Shown here one piece after another: positions 37,201 to 47,978 of a stretch of 64,000 nucleotides of DNA. This DNA comes from Acanthopleura granulata (lineage: Eukaryota; Mollusca; Polyplacophora; Chitonida; Chitonidae), in contig JABBOT010000005.1 of assembly GCA_016165875.1 (NCBI GenBank), positions 21,474,520 to 21,538,519 on the forward strand, read 5' to 3'. Each line of letters begins with the position of its first letter. Position 1 is the stretch's first letter. A program made the translations under genes and the position numbers. The notes below the pieces were generated by a model. It was not told the origin of the DNA. It was given only the letters and a program-made list of their open reading frames with translations, and did no database searches.

Positions 37201-38872
37201 ACGTCGAGTCCAACATCAGTATATCACTCGTGAAACGCTAAAGGGCGTTCCAAAGCCTTTTGTAAATGCACAAAGAGAGCCGTGCAGTTTGGATATAAAG
37301 CTGACAGCTTTTGGAAGAACTGTTATCCCCCCACCCCACTGTGTGCTGGCAGGGTGACTGGACACAGAAGCGAACTCAATCATTCATCTTTACAGTGATG
37401 TTTCCTATCCTAATCACCCACAGGCCATGTGATGCAGATGAAAGATTTCATGCGGCAACCAGTGACTTTTATTTAGAAACGAATGATCAAAAATGGATAA
37501 GTCTAAGGAAGAGCCCAGCTTGAATTCTGTTTGTCTGTCACCGCTCTCCCGCGGTATGCAGTGCTCGCTGATGGCCATTCTTCTAATGCGCTGCCTCCAT
37601 CTCGGAGAAAAGGAGAGAGGGGGAAGCAGCACTTCGCTGCTCTGAGGTGCGCAAATAACCACACGTCTCTTGCATGTCACTCGGCATGCAACCGGCCAAT
37701 TATATGCCCCCGAAAACTGTCTTCATGTGTCGGGCCCGTAATGACTGATGTGGCAGACCGTGTTCAGGGAATTAGCCCATAATTGAACGCACACGCTTGC
37801 AGGACACGCTGGGGGGGAAACCGTCTTTTTCCGCTTTTGTATCGCCACTTTTACCTTGTACCAACCCTTTCTACTCTCTGACGTCACGATGGATAAAGTT
37901 CTTTGCTTCTCTCGGCGTTGATGCCGATCCATTCTATGGCGGTCGGAGTAGAAGTATAGGGCTTTGGGATAAAGTGTACACATATTTGTTATATATTTTT
38001 TTTCTCCAAAAAGCATATGGTGATATACACTCTCGGTTGTTATATCCAGAAATTTAAGAAAACGTCACAATATTCTTATCGGCTGTTTTCCACACCCGGA
38101 AGTAGAAACTGTCAAATGACCAAATTTATCACAAGGAACCCTGCCAAGCAGACCATAAAACGCCTGTTGGCGTGCTGGTGAACACTTTACAACAAAAAAC
38201 ATGGTAAAGTGTTTTTCATCTACTTTGACAACATTCGTTATTTTTTATTATGGGTAAATACGTGCATGTATTTCGTTACACAATTCTGAGGTATAAACAA
38301 GTATAGAATGAAACATTTCTTCTTCACAGGTTTGGTTTCAAAACCGGCGGGCCAAATGGAAGAAAAGGAAGAAGACAACGAACATGCTGAGAGCACCCGG
38401 TCTCCTTCCGTCTCATGGACTCTCCCCATTTGGCAGTATGAACGACACGCTCTGCACTTTCCATCCAGGCGACACACGCTGGCCTAGCATGTCACAGATG
38501 ACACAGATGTCACAAATGTCGCAGATGGCACAAATGAACGGTAACCCTCTGTCGCTGCCACCGACCCTTCCCCGTCAGTCTCTGGGACCTTCCCTTGGTC
38601 CTCAAGTCTCGGTGGGTAACCTGGGTTGCGCGGTGACACTGGGGAATGGCATTGGGGTAACGGCACCAAATAACAGTCTTTATTCCACGGGGTATGGAGG
38701 GACATCGAGTTGCTCTTCACCTTTGTCAGCTGGTTCGCCCAGCCCTTCGGTAGCCAGTGCTCAGATGCCGTGTAGCATGCAAGACGTCGGTGACGGATGG
38801 AGAGGTACAAGTATCGCCTCTCTGCGCAGGAAGGCATTGGAACACACGGTATCAATGACTGGCTTTAGATAA
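31208..38872 (+). CDS. otp: Orthopedia homeobox transcription factor (three coding exons)
   Basis: Joining 31208-31277, 32148-32389 and 38330-38872 gives 284 residues. The homeodomain is at about 59-118, with Phe8, Trp48, Gln50 and Asn51 in the expected places. Otp-specific features are the [20 protein letters not shown] start of the domain, an LCTFH..DTRW segment at about 145-155, an LPP..PRQ segment after it, and a C-terminal OAR motif ([20 protein letters not shown], about 261-280). Otp proteins are nuclear DNA-binding regulators. In vertebrates they specify hypothalamic neuroendocrine neurons, and in other bilaterians they act in nervous-system and larval apical-organ development. Residues 158-173 form an unusual run of Met every third residue (SQM/TQM/AQM). 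Introns sit within the Gly24 codon and before Val105 in the homeodomain. The identification is firm; the N-terminal exon is less certain. Confidence 0.95.
31278..32147 (+). other. otp: otp intron 1 (870 bp)
   Basis: Begins gtaagt and ends with a T-rich tract and cttatag. Phase 1. No repeat or embedded open frame recognised. Confidence 0.7.
32148..32389 (+). CDS. otp: otp exon 2, N-terminal two thirds of the homeodomain
   Basis: Acceptor tttttttgacttatag|ga at 32147/32148. The frame enters with two bases and reads [20 protein letters not shown] and onward, an acidic Ser/Gln-rich linker, then homeodomain helices 1 and 2 and the start of helix 3, ending ..GLTESRVQ. The donor is ccag|gtaagc at 32389/32390, phase 0. 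The open frame continues into the intron for about 20 codons, but that part is not coding. The intron position before the WFQNRR motif is the one typical of paired-like homeobox genes. Confidence 0.96.
34862..34920 (-). repeat. Repeat C, short inverted fragment in otp intron 2
   Basis: tacgtgtgacgatttgccaa followed by ctattacac is the reverse complement, with few changes, of the repeat C core seen at 6786 and 44416. Confidence 0.6.
36752..36802 (+). repeat. Possible SINE family B remnant in otp intron 2
   Basis: ggtgtcagtata, then gggtgtcacgtctgatgtgc, follows the same word order as the central part of family B at 57215-57275 and 49882-49935. It has many substitutions and no head or tail. 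Confidence 0.4.
38330..38872 (+). CDS. otp: otp exon 3, end of homeodomain to OAR motif and stop
   Basis: Acceptor ttcttcacag|gt, frame 0, reading [18 protein letters not shown] and then 162 further residues to TAA. It supplies recognition helix residues Trp48, Gln50 and Asn51 and a basic KWKKRKK tail that probably acts in nuclear import. The middle is rich in Met, Gln, Pro, Ser and Gly (likely disordered), with the SQM-type repeat. The last 30 residues form the OAR motif shared by Otp, Rax, Prx and related proteins. The minus-strand open frame of 123 residues here is a shadow. Confidence 0.97.
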   Translation, partial: VWFQNRRAKWKKRKKTTNMLRAPGLLPSHGLSPFGSMNDTLCTFHPGDTRWPSMSQMTQMSQMSQMAQMNGNPLSLPPTLPRQSLGPSLGPQVSVGNLGCAVTLGNGIGVTAPNNSLYSTGYGGTSSCSSPLSAGSPSPSVASAQMPCSMQDVGDGWRGTSIASLRRKALEHTVSMTGFR

Positions 38873-39988
38873 ACTCTGCGTCGCCCAAACCCTGCATAAA
38901 CAATTGACATATCTCATGTTGGGTCGATATAAACAAGGGTCCAAGACACCCGGGTATCTCCAGCAGGAAAAGACACGTGTCATGCCCTTCAGCCAATCAA
39001 GCGTGTAGTCACGTCTCAAACCTTCAGGGCAGATGAAAGACTTAATATACGAGACTAATACGTCTGATTAGTTGGGACTTTGTCTAGACTATCTTGCCAT
39101 TTTATTTGTACAATCTCAAGCAAACATAGATGTTTTCGTCATTCTTCAAACAGATTTATGGCGAGTGCTAGCTGTATTCATGCTAACTTTGTACATTTCA
39201 CTATACATTAATTTATTTGTTGAATGAAAATATGTGTTAGTTTGTAACTTATTCGTTGGTATAATTATATAAATGTGTGATGTTTTGTATATAGCAAATA
39301 TAGTTACGACGCCCATGCGTCCATCGAGCACCTGCATGGGCAGATAAGGTGGATTCTTGCCTCTTAATCACAACAAAAATCAAGTCAACTGGAACCTGTT
39401 GGTCATATGCATCCATTCAGAATGTTATTGAGGTGCGTGAGAAGTTATTGTTTCTGCGTCTGCTAATGCGCGTGACGTTTTTCTGACATCTTTTTCGACA
39501 AGACGAAACATTTGTTTCGATCTGGAAACAACAGGAAACATGTCTCACCTTGTACATGCAAATTACATAACAGATCTGAGCACCACGCCAAGACAGCCAT
39601 GGTCTGTTCCTCGTTTCTATTGGTGCTCTCTGTGAGAAGGTCAGAAACTGTGCATGGCTTATAACGTAAATAGTACATGTGTACAAACCAGGGTTCAGCC
39701 ATGGTAAATTTCACATTAACAGAACCGGAAATGGGAGTGGAAAGGGGGGGGGGGGTAAAAGAATCACATAGAGCTCTACATTTACAAGACTATTAGCTGG
39801 GGATACGAAACCTCCGAAACTGGATAAGACGGTGTGCAGTGTTTTGAAATGCTCGCTGTGACTGGAACTCTCATTTGTAATACATACATAATCACCGCAG
39901 GATGAGTCACATTATGTTTTAGGCAAAGTACCACTTAGCTTCGATTTGAACCTTCATGTTCTCATCTTGTAACCGTGCGGTGAATAAA
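38873..39988 (+). other. otp: otp 3' UTR with candidate poly(A) signal
   Basis: The first AATAAA after the stop codon that I find is at 39983-39988, which would give a 3' UTR of about 1.1 kb. An earlier variant signal could be used. A G12 run lies at 39744-39755. No coding content recognised. Confidence 0.4.
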
Positions 39989-39990
39989 AA

Positions 39991-42658
39991 CAGAATTCTA
40001 TCAAGTCTTACTTGTTCTTCGTACTCAATATTTTCAACTGATTTGCCTCTATTCTGTTTTGTCATCGAATGGGACAGGAAGTGATACTCAGCGCTACATG
40101 AGCGGACTTTTTTTCACGGTCGCACGATCTCCTGCAGGATAGAGGTGGGGGTAAATAAAGTTGTTTGTAAAATTAAGTGGGGACTGGCTAACATGCCACC
40201 TTCATTTCCCTACTTCCTTTGCCTCCCATCTTTGCTGCCATTGATCTTCGCTCCTCAAAAACAGGCCTATAACTGCACTTCAAAACAACCCCTCATTGTG
40301 GGACGCTGCTCTATGGTAAACCTCTTACGCTCTCATCTATGGACAGTGCTGTTGAAGAGCCCTCTCCTACAGGAGCCAGTAGCCCAACGGTGTTTCCAAA
40401 AGCAATGTGATACGGGAAACTGTATTATAATAGCCTTGTTTTGACCTGTAAATGAGCGCCTGCCATCTTGCTCTCGACAATGGCCAGTCCGGTACCCGGT
40501 GGACGCCTGTATAATGGCGGCACAAGTTGCCATTGGGGGAAAGCACTCCAGGACGACGGCGATAGCCCTCGCTTAAACTTGTATCTAAAGCAAAGACAGG
40601 CCATCGTAAAAATATCTGCCTCGATTAGAACAACAATAAGACTATACAGCAGACACATTGCACCAATTTACTGTTTACAGTGCACACGTGCCTCTAACGT
40701 GCACGGTCATTGTAGTTCCCTTTCTTCAAGTTTGAATAAACAAATCCTCAACAAAGACGCACGGCGATAAATTCAGTGGCTGTCATCCAAAAAGAAACTG
40801 GACACTTCTCTTGATCGATCGGGATTGCTTTTCAAAAGTTTAGCCCTATTTGCGTATCCTTTTCTATGGCTGTATATAATAACCTGGATGGAAAGTGTGT
40901 TGGCGACAAATATGGCAGCGTGCATGTCATTGTGTTGAGGAACTAATTACCGTAATGATATGTCAAATGCAACAAATAGAAACATGAATTTAACGTAGTT
41001 GTTAGAAGGGCAGATGCAGAAGAGCCTATAAGAGTATATATAAAGTCAACACTTTGCAAATGGAAAGGTATACTAGCACGTCTGGAAAGAAGTCGTAAAA
41101 TGCAGAATGAGGAAAAGTGTAAATGTCGAAGATGGTGAGAGCGAATGGAAAGTATTAGTAAGACAGATGGAGTTGATGAGGTTGAGGTGTGTATGAGATA
41201 GTTTGGGAGAAGCACGGCACAAATCAATCGGGTTGTTGATACGGTTTATTTGATGCGCGGGTCCACGTGCATTACATTGCAAGCAGAAGGGCTATATAAA
41301 CGTTCACGAATTTGAAAGGTTTGTCTGATTTAGTTTTTATTTCTTGGTTTTTATCTGCGAGGAGTGACTCTATAAATGGCTCTGTCTGCGTGTCGGTCGT
41401 AAAAGTGTTCACACTTTATATTTTAACATGGACCATGCACCAAAGGGAGAGCCTGAGTGCATGCGGGGCGACATCGACTTTTTGGTGGATATCGCAGCCA
41501 TTGCCATTTTACATCACCCCCGGTCTCATTTCAACCACGAATTCATTTCTTCTTTACCACTGAGATGAACGTTCGGTTAGACCTGTTGTCTCATAACCAG
41601 AGACACGTGATCCAAAACTTATATATGTAACACATTAATATTTTGATAAAGTGACACTTTATCGGTTTACCTGGAGTAACATGGAATAGGTCAAGGACTG
41701 CAGGGTGGGGCCTGTGTCGGTACACTATGGCCGGATGCCATGTAGAGTGGGTTTCAATGAGACAGCATTCATGCAGTGTAAACATAACTTGATCTTTATA
41801 ACACTGAACTCAATAAGTGACTCTGTACGAAGGTAACATATAGAAACATTACTGCCATTAGTATTTCTGTCTATCTGTCTCAATTTCTCATTTCTTATGT
41901 TATAGTTACGATCACACGTATTTGTCACGAGTGTCTTGACTAATTCATAAACTCGTTATTCCAGTCACACCACTTAGCTTAGTGTTCTTCCTTTCAAGAC
42001 AAATTCCACAAAATGCATGAATAACAGAATGTCAGTGTTCCAATGACGTTTGCCCGAAGACAGTTTTATATTCTGAGAGAGAACCATCGATCTCATCTAT
42101 ATGAACTTCAATTCATACACTATATTTCCGACAGTGTTAGTGGAATTTCGCGTTAATATATCCTGGTAGATTTGAGCAACCAGAACACTGTTACATTCTT
42201 TATTATTTTGAACCTTGGTGCCTAGAAATGTGAAATGTTTGCAGTAATTTTGTGCCCAAAAAAGACAATTAAATGTTAAGACAAATGTCAAACTTTTTGC
42301 ACATAATTGCAGGAGAAAACACATAAAATTGACGCATTCAAAATCACAGGAAACGGTGGAATATCACATGAAAGACTATAGTTCGTTCTGCAGGGGGAAA
42401 ATGTGTGCGTTACATGTGGAAAGGCCAGTCGACAGTAACTCGCTGAGCGATGATTTACTTCAAGTGTACTGCGGTTTACTCTTCCAGAAAAGCCAAACAG
42501 CCTCATCGCATATCAATGAATTATTTTTCAAATTCTAAATACTTAAATTTGGCCGAACGAATGGCAGATCGTCAGACTGGAAGTGCTCAACTGCAAACAT
42601 CTGATGAGTGCATTGTCTAAATGGTTTATGTTGTGTATGAGAAGATCTTCCACAAAGT
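39991..42658. other. Intergenic downstream of otp
   Basis: No gene recognised. A TATA-like ctatataaacg at about 41293 follows an E-box (cacgtg, about 41264) and could mark a promoter, but no coding exon is seen after it. Open frames at 40145-40770 and 40943-41563 lack recognisable features. Confidence 0.35.
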
Positions 42659-42659
42659 T

Positions 42660-42925
42660 TTTAATTTATTTATTTGACTGGTGTTTTTCGCCGTAGTCAA
42701 CAATATTTCACTTATACCACGGCGGCCAGCATTATGGAGGGAGGAAATCGGGCAGAGCCCGGGGAAAGCCCACCACCGTCCGCAGGTTGCTGGTAGTCCT
42801 TCTCACGTACGGCCGGAGAGGAAGCCAGCATTAGCTGGACTTGAACTCACAGCGACCGAAATGGTGGGAGGTCATTGCGCTGCGCTAGCGCGCTAACCGA
42901 CTGAGCCACGAAGGGGGGGGGGGGG
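42660..42925 (-). repeat. SINE family A, full-length copy
   Basis: On the minus strand it starts at a C13 run and the tRNA-like head (tcgtggctcagtcggttagc), continues with gcgctagcgcagcgcaatga and the B box, the full body, and a tail with AAATAAATAAA ending near 42660. This copy is among the closest to the apparent consensus, so it is probably a younger insertion. Confidence 0.9.
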
Positions 42926-43029
42926 CTTCCACGATTTGTGTATGTGTGGAAAGAGTAGGAGTTTAGTTTCACATATATTTTTTCCGCTCTTCGCGGTAAA
43001 ACCTGCCAACACCAAGCGAATAGTCGTAT

Positions 43030-43164
43030 GTTCTCCCTGTCCCCTTAGTCTGGCTTAACTGGCTTCCAACCACCATAATTCTGGCCACCGTCTACGAAGT
43101 GAAATATTCTCGACTAAACACGCGTATAAACACCAATGAAATAAGCAAAAAATAAATAAATAAA
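43030..43164 (+). repeat. SINE family A, 3' part
   Basis: ttccaaccaccataattctg, gccaccgtc, gtgaaatattctcgactaaa and a tail of AAATAAATAAAC. The body before this is decayed. It lies in opposite orientation just beyond the 42660-42925 copy. Confidence 0.75.
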
Positions 43165-43263
43165 CGTACACTTGTCATAGTGTATGAAACGCCATTTACA
43201 TATGGAGCAGGCCATTTTACTCGCGGTGTGCAAATTGCGTGCCGTTAAGACTTATATGTATAT

Positions 43264-43360
43264 CGGTAATGAACGCCAGGTTAACAGTTCCCGCTTGGGC
43301 CATTCAGTTATTACAGACGCAGAAATGGTGCAAATTAAACATTACCATATGAGCAGTCAC
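43264..43360 (+). repeat. Dispersed repeat D, copy 1
   Basis: gaacgccaggttaacagttc followed by ccgcttgggccattcag...gcaaattaaacattaccatat matches 44636-44725 at most positions, in the same orientation and 1.37 kb away. Confidence 0.85.
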
Positions 43361-44104
43361 AATAGCGCCGTCACTAATGTAAAACCGTTTGAGTTAGCCC
43401 AATACAGTACAACTGAGCGTAGCGCGCACATTTATATACCTTCCCACACACACGCCATAACGGGAGGCGCGGTGACCAAAGCGTTTGGTCCAACAAGGGA
43501 TGTATCCACAGTGTAGGACACCATGGCAGGACGAAGTCTTCCAGAGATTAGACATTAACGGTAATATTGTAGCAGTGGGTGGGAGAATCGGTCGGGGTGG
43601 ATGGTGTCTGGTTCTTCAAAGACGATAGATACATGTACACTGGTTTTGTGTATCCTTGGGTTATTCGGTGGGATAAAAAATGGATAAAACGTTGCCATTG
43701 AAGATGTCATAAGAATTTAAGCGTTAAGTCAGAATTTCCCGCGCGTGCGTACTCCGTCCACCCCATGCAACACCCACCCACACATGCACACACACGCACG
43801 CACCCGCACGCACATATGTGTCGCAGGACACATTTCAAAAGGAATTTAGGACAATTCGTTCGAAAGTCTACGTGATTCGATTGGGAAAGTGACTTGAAGG
43901 GCAAAAATGTTTGAAAACATGCATCACAGATATGACAGTGTGATGACTGAGTTTTTAATGGGACTTGAACAACTGGTTTTGTTTGAAATAAACAGGGCCT
44001 ACAAGGGAAGACGTTATGTAAGAATGCAATGGATTACATAGTAATTATGTGTTATAAGGTTACAATATTGAAGACAAACTCCCACGAAGACACAAAAACT
44101 ATGC

Positions 44105-44310
44105 CAGTGAAATCAGACCTCTTCTCAGTTTACCTCAGTTTTATTCGAACAGTTCGTGTAAGCGTTCAAAAAGTAACAACTTAAGCTGCCCCGAGCAACG
44201 TGGCTTAAACAGAAATATATGCAAAAATAGCAGTGGTGTTTAATGCAACCCACAATACGTCACTGATCTAGAATTACTCAAAATGCTGCGTTGTCATCAC
44301 ATGTAATACA
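44105..44310 (+). repeat. Repeat C, copy (tandem pair, first)
   Basis: aaatcagacctcttctcagt, tttacctcagtt, aaaaagtaacaactta and tggcttaaacagaa are repeated in the same order at 44450-44570 (aaatccgacctcctgtcagt and so on). The end (tgcaacccacaatacgtcac...cgttgtcatcacat) resembles 7040-7110. Confidence 0.75.
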
Positions 44311-44404
44311 TGTACACAGTGACAAGAAAACAATGCAAAGGAACCAGCAGTTTATTAAGGAGTGCAATCTAAAAGTCAACAGCACAGAGAGTGAAAACCG
44401 AGCA

Positions 44405-44640
44405 GTGACGACAGGGTGACAGTTGGCAAATGGTCACACGTTACCGGTAAAATCCGACCTCCTGTCAGTTTACCTTAGTTAGGGTTTTATGCAAGTGTTC
44501 ATGGAAGTGTTTAAGAAGTAACAACTTATACGCCCCCCAGCGCCATGTCTTAAGCAGAATAGAGTAAAAAATGCGGTGATGTTAAAATGCAATACACTAG
44601 ATGTCACTGAACATGAAGACCACAACAACAACAATACTGA
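44405..44640 (+). repeat. Repeat C, copy (tandem pair, second)
   Basis: Contains the core gtgacagttggcaaatggtc plus acacgttacc, then the same downstream blocks as the first copy. It runs directly into repeat D copy 2, so C and D may be parts of one longer element. Confidence 0.75.
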
Positions 44641-44725
44641 ACGCCAGGTTAACAGTTCCCGTTTGGGCCATTCAGATATTACAGGGGCAGAAAAGATGCA
44701 AATTAAACATCACCATATAAGCTTT
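44636..44725 (+). repeat. Dispersed repeat D, copy 2
   Basis: Close match to 43264-43360. An open frame of 86 residues crosses it and the end of repeat C and is not a recognisable protein. Confidence 0.85.
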
Positions 44726-45239
44726 TTGTCTCATATAAAACGACATATCACTCAATCAATGGGCTTCACCTCAGAAGCTTTGTCGGTCATCAAGCCTGGT
44801 TCTGTGATTTTCTTGGTTTCCTACAAACAAAATTAAGTTAAATATTCTGATATACCGCGGCAAATTTAGGAAAGAAACCAGAATAAACGATGGGGTGTGA
44901 CGCTCGAGCTTTTAAAACATCATCGAGGATAAGAATAACACTATCTTCACCAACACCGAGAGCGTCATCTCTCAACATACACTGTTCGCTGCAGCCGAAA
45001 ATAAATATGACTGTAAATCACGGTTTAATTAGTCAGTCAGGGAAACACCTGAATAAGACATTTAGTCGGGCATATACACTATATTCAACGTGAGTATATT
45101 CATTTTCAGTTGTCCTCATACTGTAGCTGAGTTAGCATGTGTGGTCATATTGCCGGGAAACTCCTTGTATTCAACACAACTTCCGGCTCGTCTGTCTCAG
45201 CCGTTTTCATTTAGATTATGTAGGAGAATTTAAAAACAT

Positions 45240-46130
45240 TTGTGTCCGCTGGTAAGGTGACAGTGATATATGACGAGCGACAAAGACCCCGTGACATCTT
45301 CGGACTTTCAACGGAAATGCAATATCCTCTAAGCGGAAGTAGATTTATTTCGGGTCAAGGCGAAGAACAAAACGGGCTATAACCCAGGCAAGGGCTGATT
45401 CGAAAGTGGCCGCCTGGACAGACAAAGATTAAGAGAAACTTTTGAATAAATTTACATAAACGACCTGCTTGAGGTGACCATGGTGCGTAATTGGGGCCTT
45501 AATAAGGATAAATTTGTCTTATGGACACAACATTTGTTGCTGGCTTCGATTGTGAAGTAAGCTATGCTCATCGTTCCATGCACTCCCACAACGCCGATAT
45601 CGTGCAGGACAGAGACCCGGGCGTAAATTGGGACGATTTTAACTGTAAAATAGGGCTTTTATCCACGGGTTAGGATTACCGCCTTAATTAAAATCGCCGT
45701 CACAAGGCGTGAAAGTGACCGGGGAAATTAGCTTCCCCAATATCACCCAACATCCGGGCACTTTGCCGACAAATCGATGAGGAAGGCCCGCGGTTCGCCT
45801 GAGGGAGCCGTTCGCTTACAGATCATGCAGGTGCGTTCGGTACAGGATCGGCCCACACAAGCCAGGCTCTCTCCGACTCTGTAATTACCGATTTCAGAAC
45901 GGCGGCCACCAATAGGCTTTCCCGGCTACCTCAGTTATCAGGACGACCAACATATGATTACTATTTCCTCGACACGACGGCCTCCAATCGTACAGCGGGC
46001 TTTGTGCTCTGAAGGCAAGTGGGGTTTTATAGGACGGGTAATAGGCGTTATGACCCAGTAAAGGATTATGTAATGGAGCCACAATAGAAACACCACTGGA
46101 TGTTCAGTAACCATCTGAAGATTAATTAGC
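45240..46130. promoter_or_regulatory. Possible conserved regulatory block
   Basis: About 900 bp of GC-richer, non-repetitive sequence between AT-rich, SINE-bearing flanks. It contains several homeodomain-type sites (cttaattaaaatc at about 45683, ctgtaattaccg at about 45881, attaattagctt at about 46121), CCAAT-like words and no convincing open frame. It lies 6-7 kb beyond the otp stop codon and could be an otp enhancer. No conservation data are available here. Confidence 0.25.
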
Positions 46131-47379
46131 TTGGTGACCCCGGTCCATCTCTAAACTCGAACCTGGTTGGGGACAATTCGGTGAAAGAATAACATGCATG
46201 AAAATATCGTCTAGTTATATATGGTTTGTCTGTTAATTTTGACCATGGATAAAATCCTGAAAACTAAACGCGTCTACTTGTGCGTAGACCGTCAAGAGGA
46301 GAGATTATCAGTTTAAACAAAGTGGAAACAACAGTTATTCCCCACCGATGACAAAGGACCCCTTGCAACTATAGATGGGACATCGTTCCACAGTGATGCA
46401 GTACGGAGGGGTAATTTTATTCATGCAGATAAAAAGGAAAACCTTACTTGAATTTAAGGCATAATTGCTATACAATTTGCCCGTGAAAAATTGGATTGAT
46501 GCATTCATGTTTTATCGGAAGACAAAAACGTTAGATCAAATGCACACTTCCCTACTTTACGTGCTTTTCCTGAGGGAATTCTCATCACGATGAATAAAAA
46601 AAAATGATAATGCGAATCAAAATTATTTGTGCGGATTTGACTATCAGTATAATATTGAGTGTTGTACGTACTATTCCAAGGTATCATGTTGATTCATATA
46701 ATCGCGTAAATTTCTTAAATCGAAAGGAATGATATATTGGCTGATGATACTGAAATCTTTCAATCACAATGATCGTACATGGCTTTCTAACTCTTTAACT
46801 CCGATACCTCGTGGTCTATATAGGTAACCTGCGCTGCTTGAAACCGAACTGGCGAATGAGATCATGTAACCTATTTCTGCCTCCGGCTGAACAATTGTCC
46901 TTACTACTTGCTATGTTACGGAGGTCGTCAGATATCATAATGAATATGCATGGGAATTAATGTGTTCTACGCGTACTTCCATTGAAAGTTCCACACAGCT
47001 AAAGATATGTACATATTCTCATTGCGATTTGACGTGCCACGTGTTAGGCGTCTATAAGTCGGTAAGATCGCAGCCATGGTGGGATTTCGTCTCTAAAACT
47101 GCCTATCCAGATAATGGTTCCTGTATGGATTGGATGTCATGGTGTTGTCGCTGGCATATAAAATTTGCATAGAATGTTTCTCAGATAGAGCAAAATTTGA
47201 ACTGCCCGAAAAGCACTCTAAGTTAGGTCAAATACTAAAAATCCATGTTGCACAGTTTGGCTGAATGTAGACAAAACCGAACACACTGTAGTTGTATATG
47301 TCACTTATGAATAACATTAGCTTGACCTTTTCCATCGGCTACACTTGTTATATATTTACTGCCAGCGCACGGCGCTTTG
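46131..47379. other. Intergenic, nothing recognised
   Basis: AT-rich unique sequence. Short open frames at 46505-46687 (minus) and 46960-47172 (plus) show no family features. Confidence 0.4.
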
Positions 47380-47543
47380 AGCTCGGCCCAGCTCATGCTG
47401 GCTTCCTCTCCGGCCGTACGTGAGAAGGTCTGCCAGCAACCTGGCGGATGGTCGTGGGTTTCCCCTGGGCTCTGCTTGATGCCATCGTGTAAGTGAAATA
47501 TTCTTTAGTAAGAGGTAAAACACCATCAAATAAATAAATAAAT
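47380..47543 (+). repeat. SINE family A, 5'-truncated with internal deletion
   Basis: It starts in the body (cagctcatgctggcttcctc), loses about 35 bp between ctgggctctgc and catcgtgtaagtg, and ends with gtgaaatattctttagtaag and an AAATAAATAAATAAA tail. Confidence 0.85.
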
Positions 47544-47764
47544 CAAGCACACGCCCGGGAAACCCCGCGTATGTCCTCAGAAGATCTGTCACTGTGAGCA
47601 AACTGACAACCCAGCTTGTTGCTGGAGGTTCTTTACAAAAAAACAATTAATGAGAGATAAACATAGCTACATTTTTAGCCATTTAACCATTTACTAACTC
47701 AAAATGTTTATGGCATACGATATAGCAATATATATTACATACAGTGTATATTATATACAGTATC

Positions 47765-47978
47765 GGGACCTCCGTGGCTCAGTTCATTAGCTCGGTGGCG
47801 CAACCCAGGAGACTTTCACCAATGCGGGCACTATGAGTTCAATTCCAGCTCATGCTAGCTACCTTTCCGGGCGTACGTGGGAAAGGCTGATTGTCGTGGG
47901 TCACCATAATGCTGGCCACCGTCGTATGAGTGAAATATTCTTGAGTACGGCGTACAATATGGAATAAATAAATAAATA
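47765..47978 (+). repeat. SINE family A, internally shortened copy
   Basis: The head (gacctccgtggctcagttca) and B box (gttcaattccagctc) are present. The body lacks about 40 bp including the gctctgcccgg part. The tail is gtgaaatattcttgagtacg, then gcgtacaatatggaataaat. Confidence 0.85.

Larger units (their letters stand above)
32390..38329 (+). other. otp: otp intron 2 (5.9 kb)
   Basis: Bounded by gtaagc and a pyrimidine-rich ttcttcttcacag. It carries a short inverted piece of repeat C (34862-34920), a possible SINE-B remnant (36752-36800) and a C-run at 35947-35957, but no family-A SINE. Blocks around 35180-35430 and 37380-37780 are GC-richer and may hold enhancers. Open frames there in both directions have no recognisable protein features. 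Confidence 0.85.

Noticed and set aside
38484..38855. 123-residue minus-strand open frame
   Set aside because: It lies exactly opposite otp exon 3, whose plus-strand reading is a clear homeoprotein, so it is a shadow.
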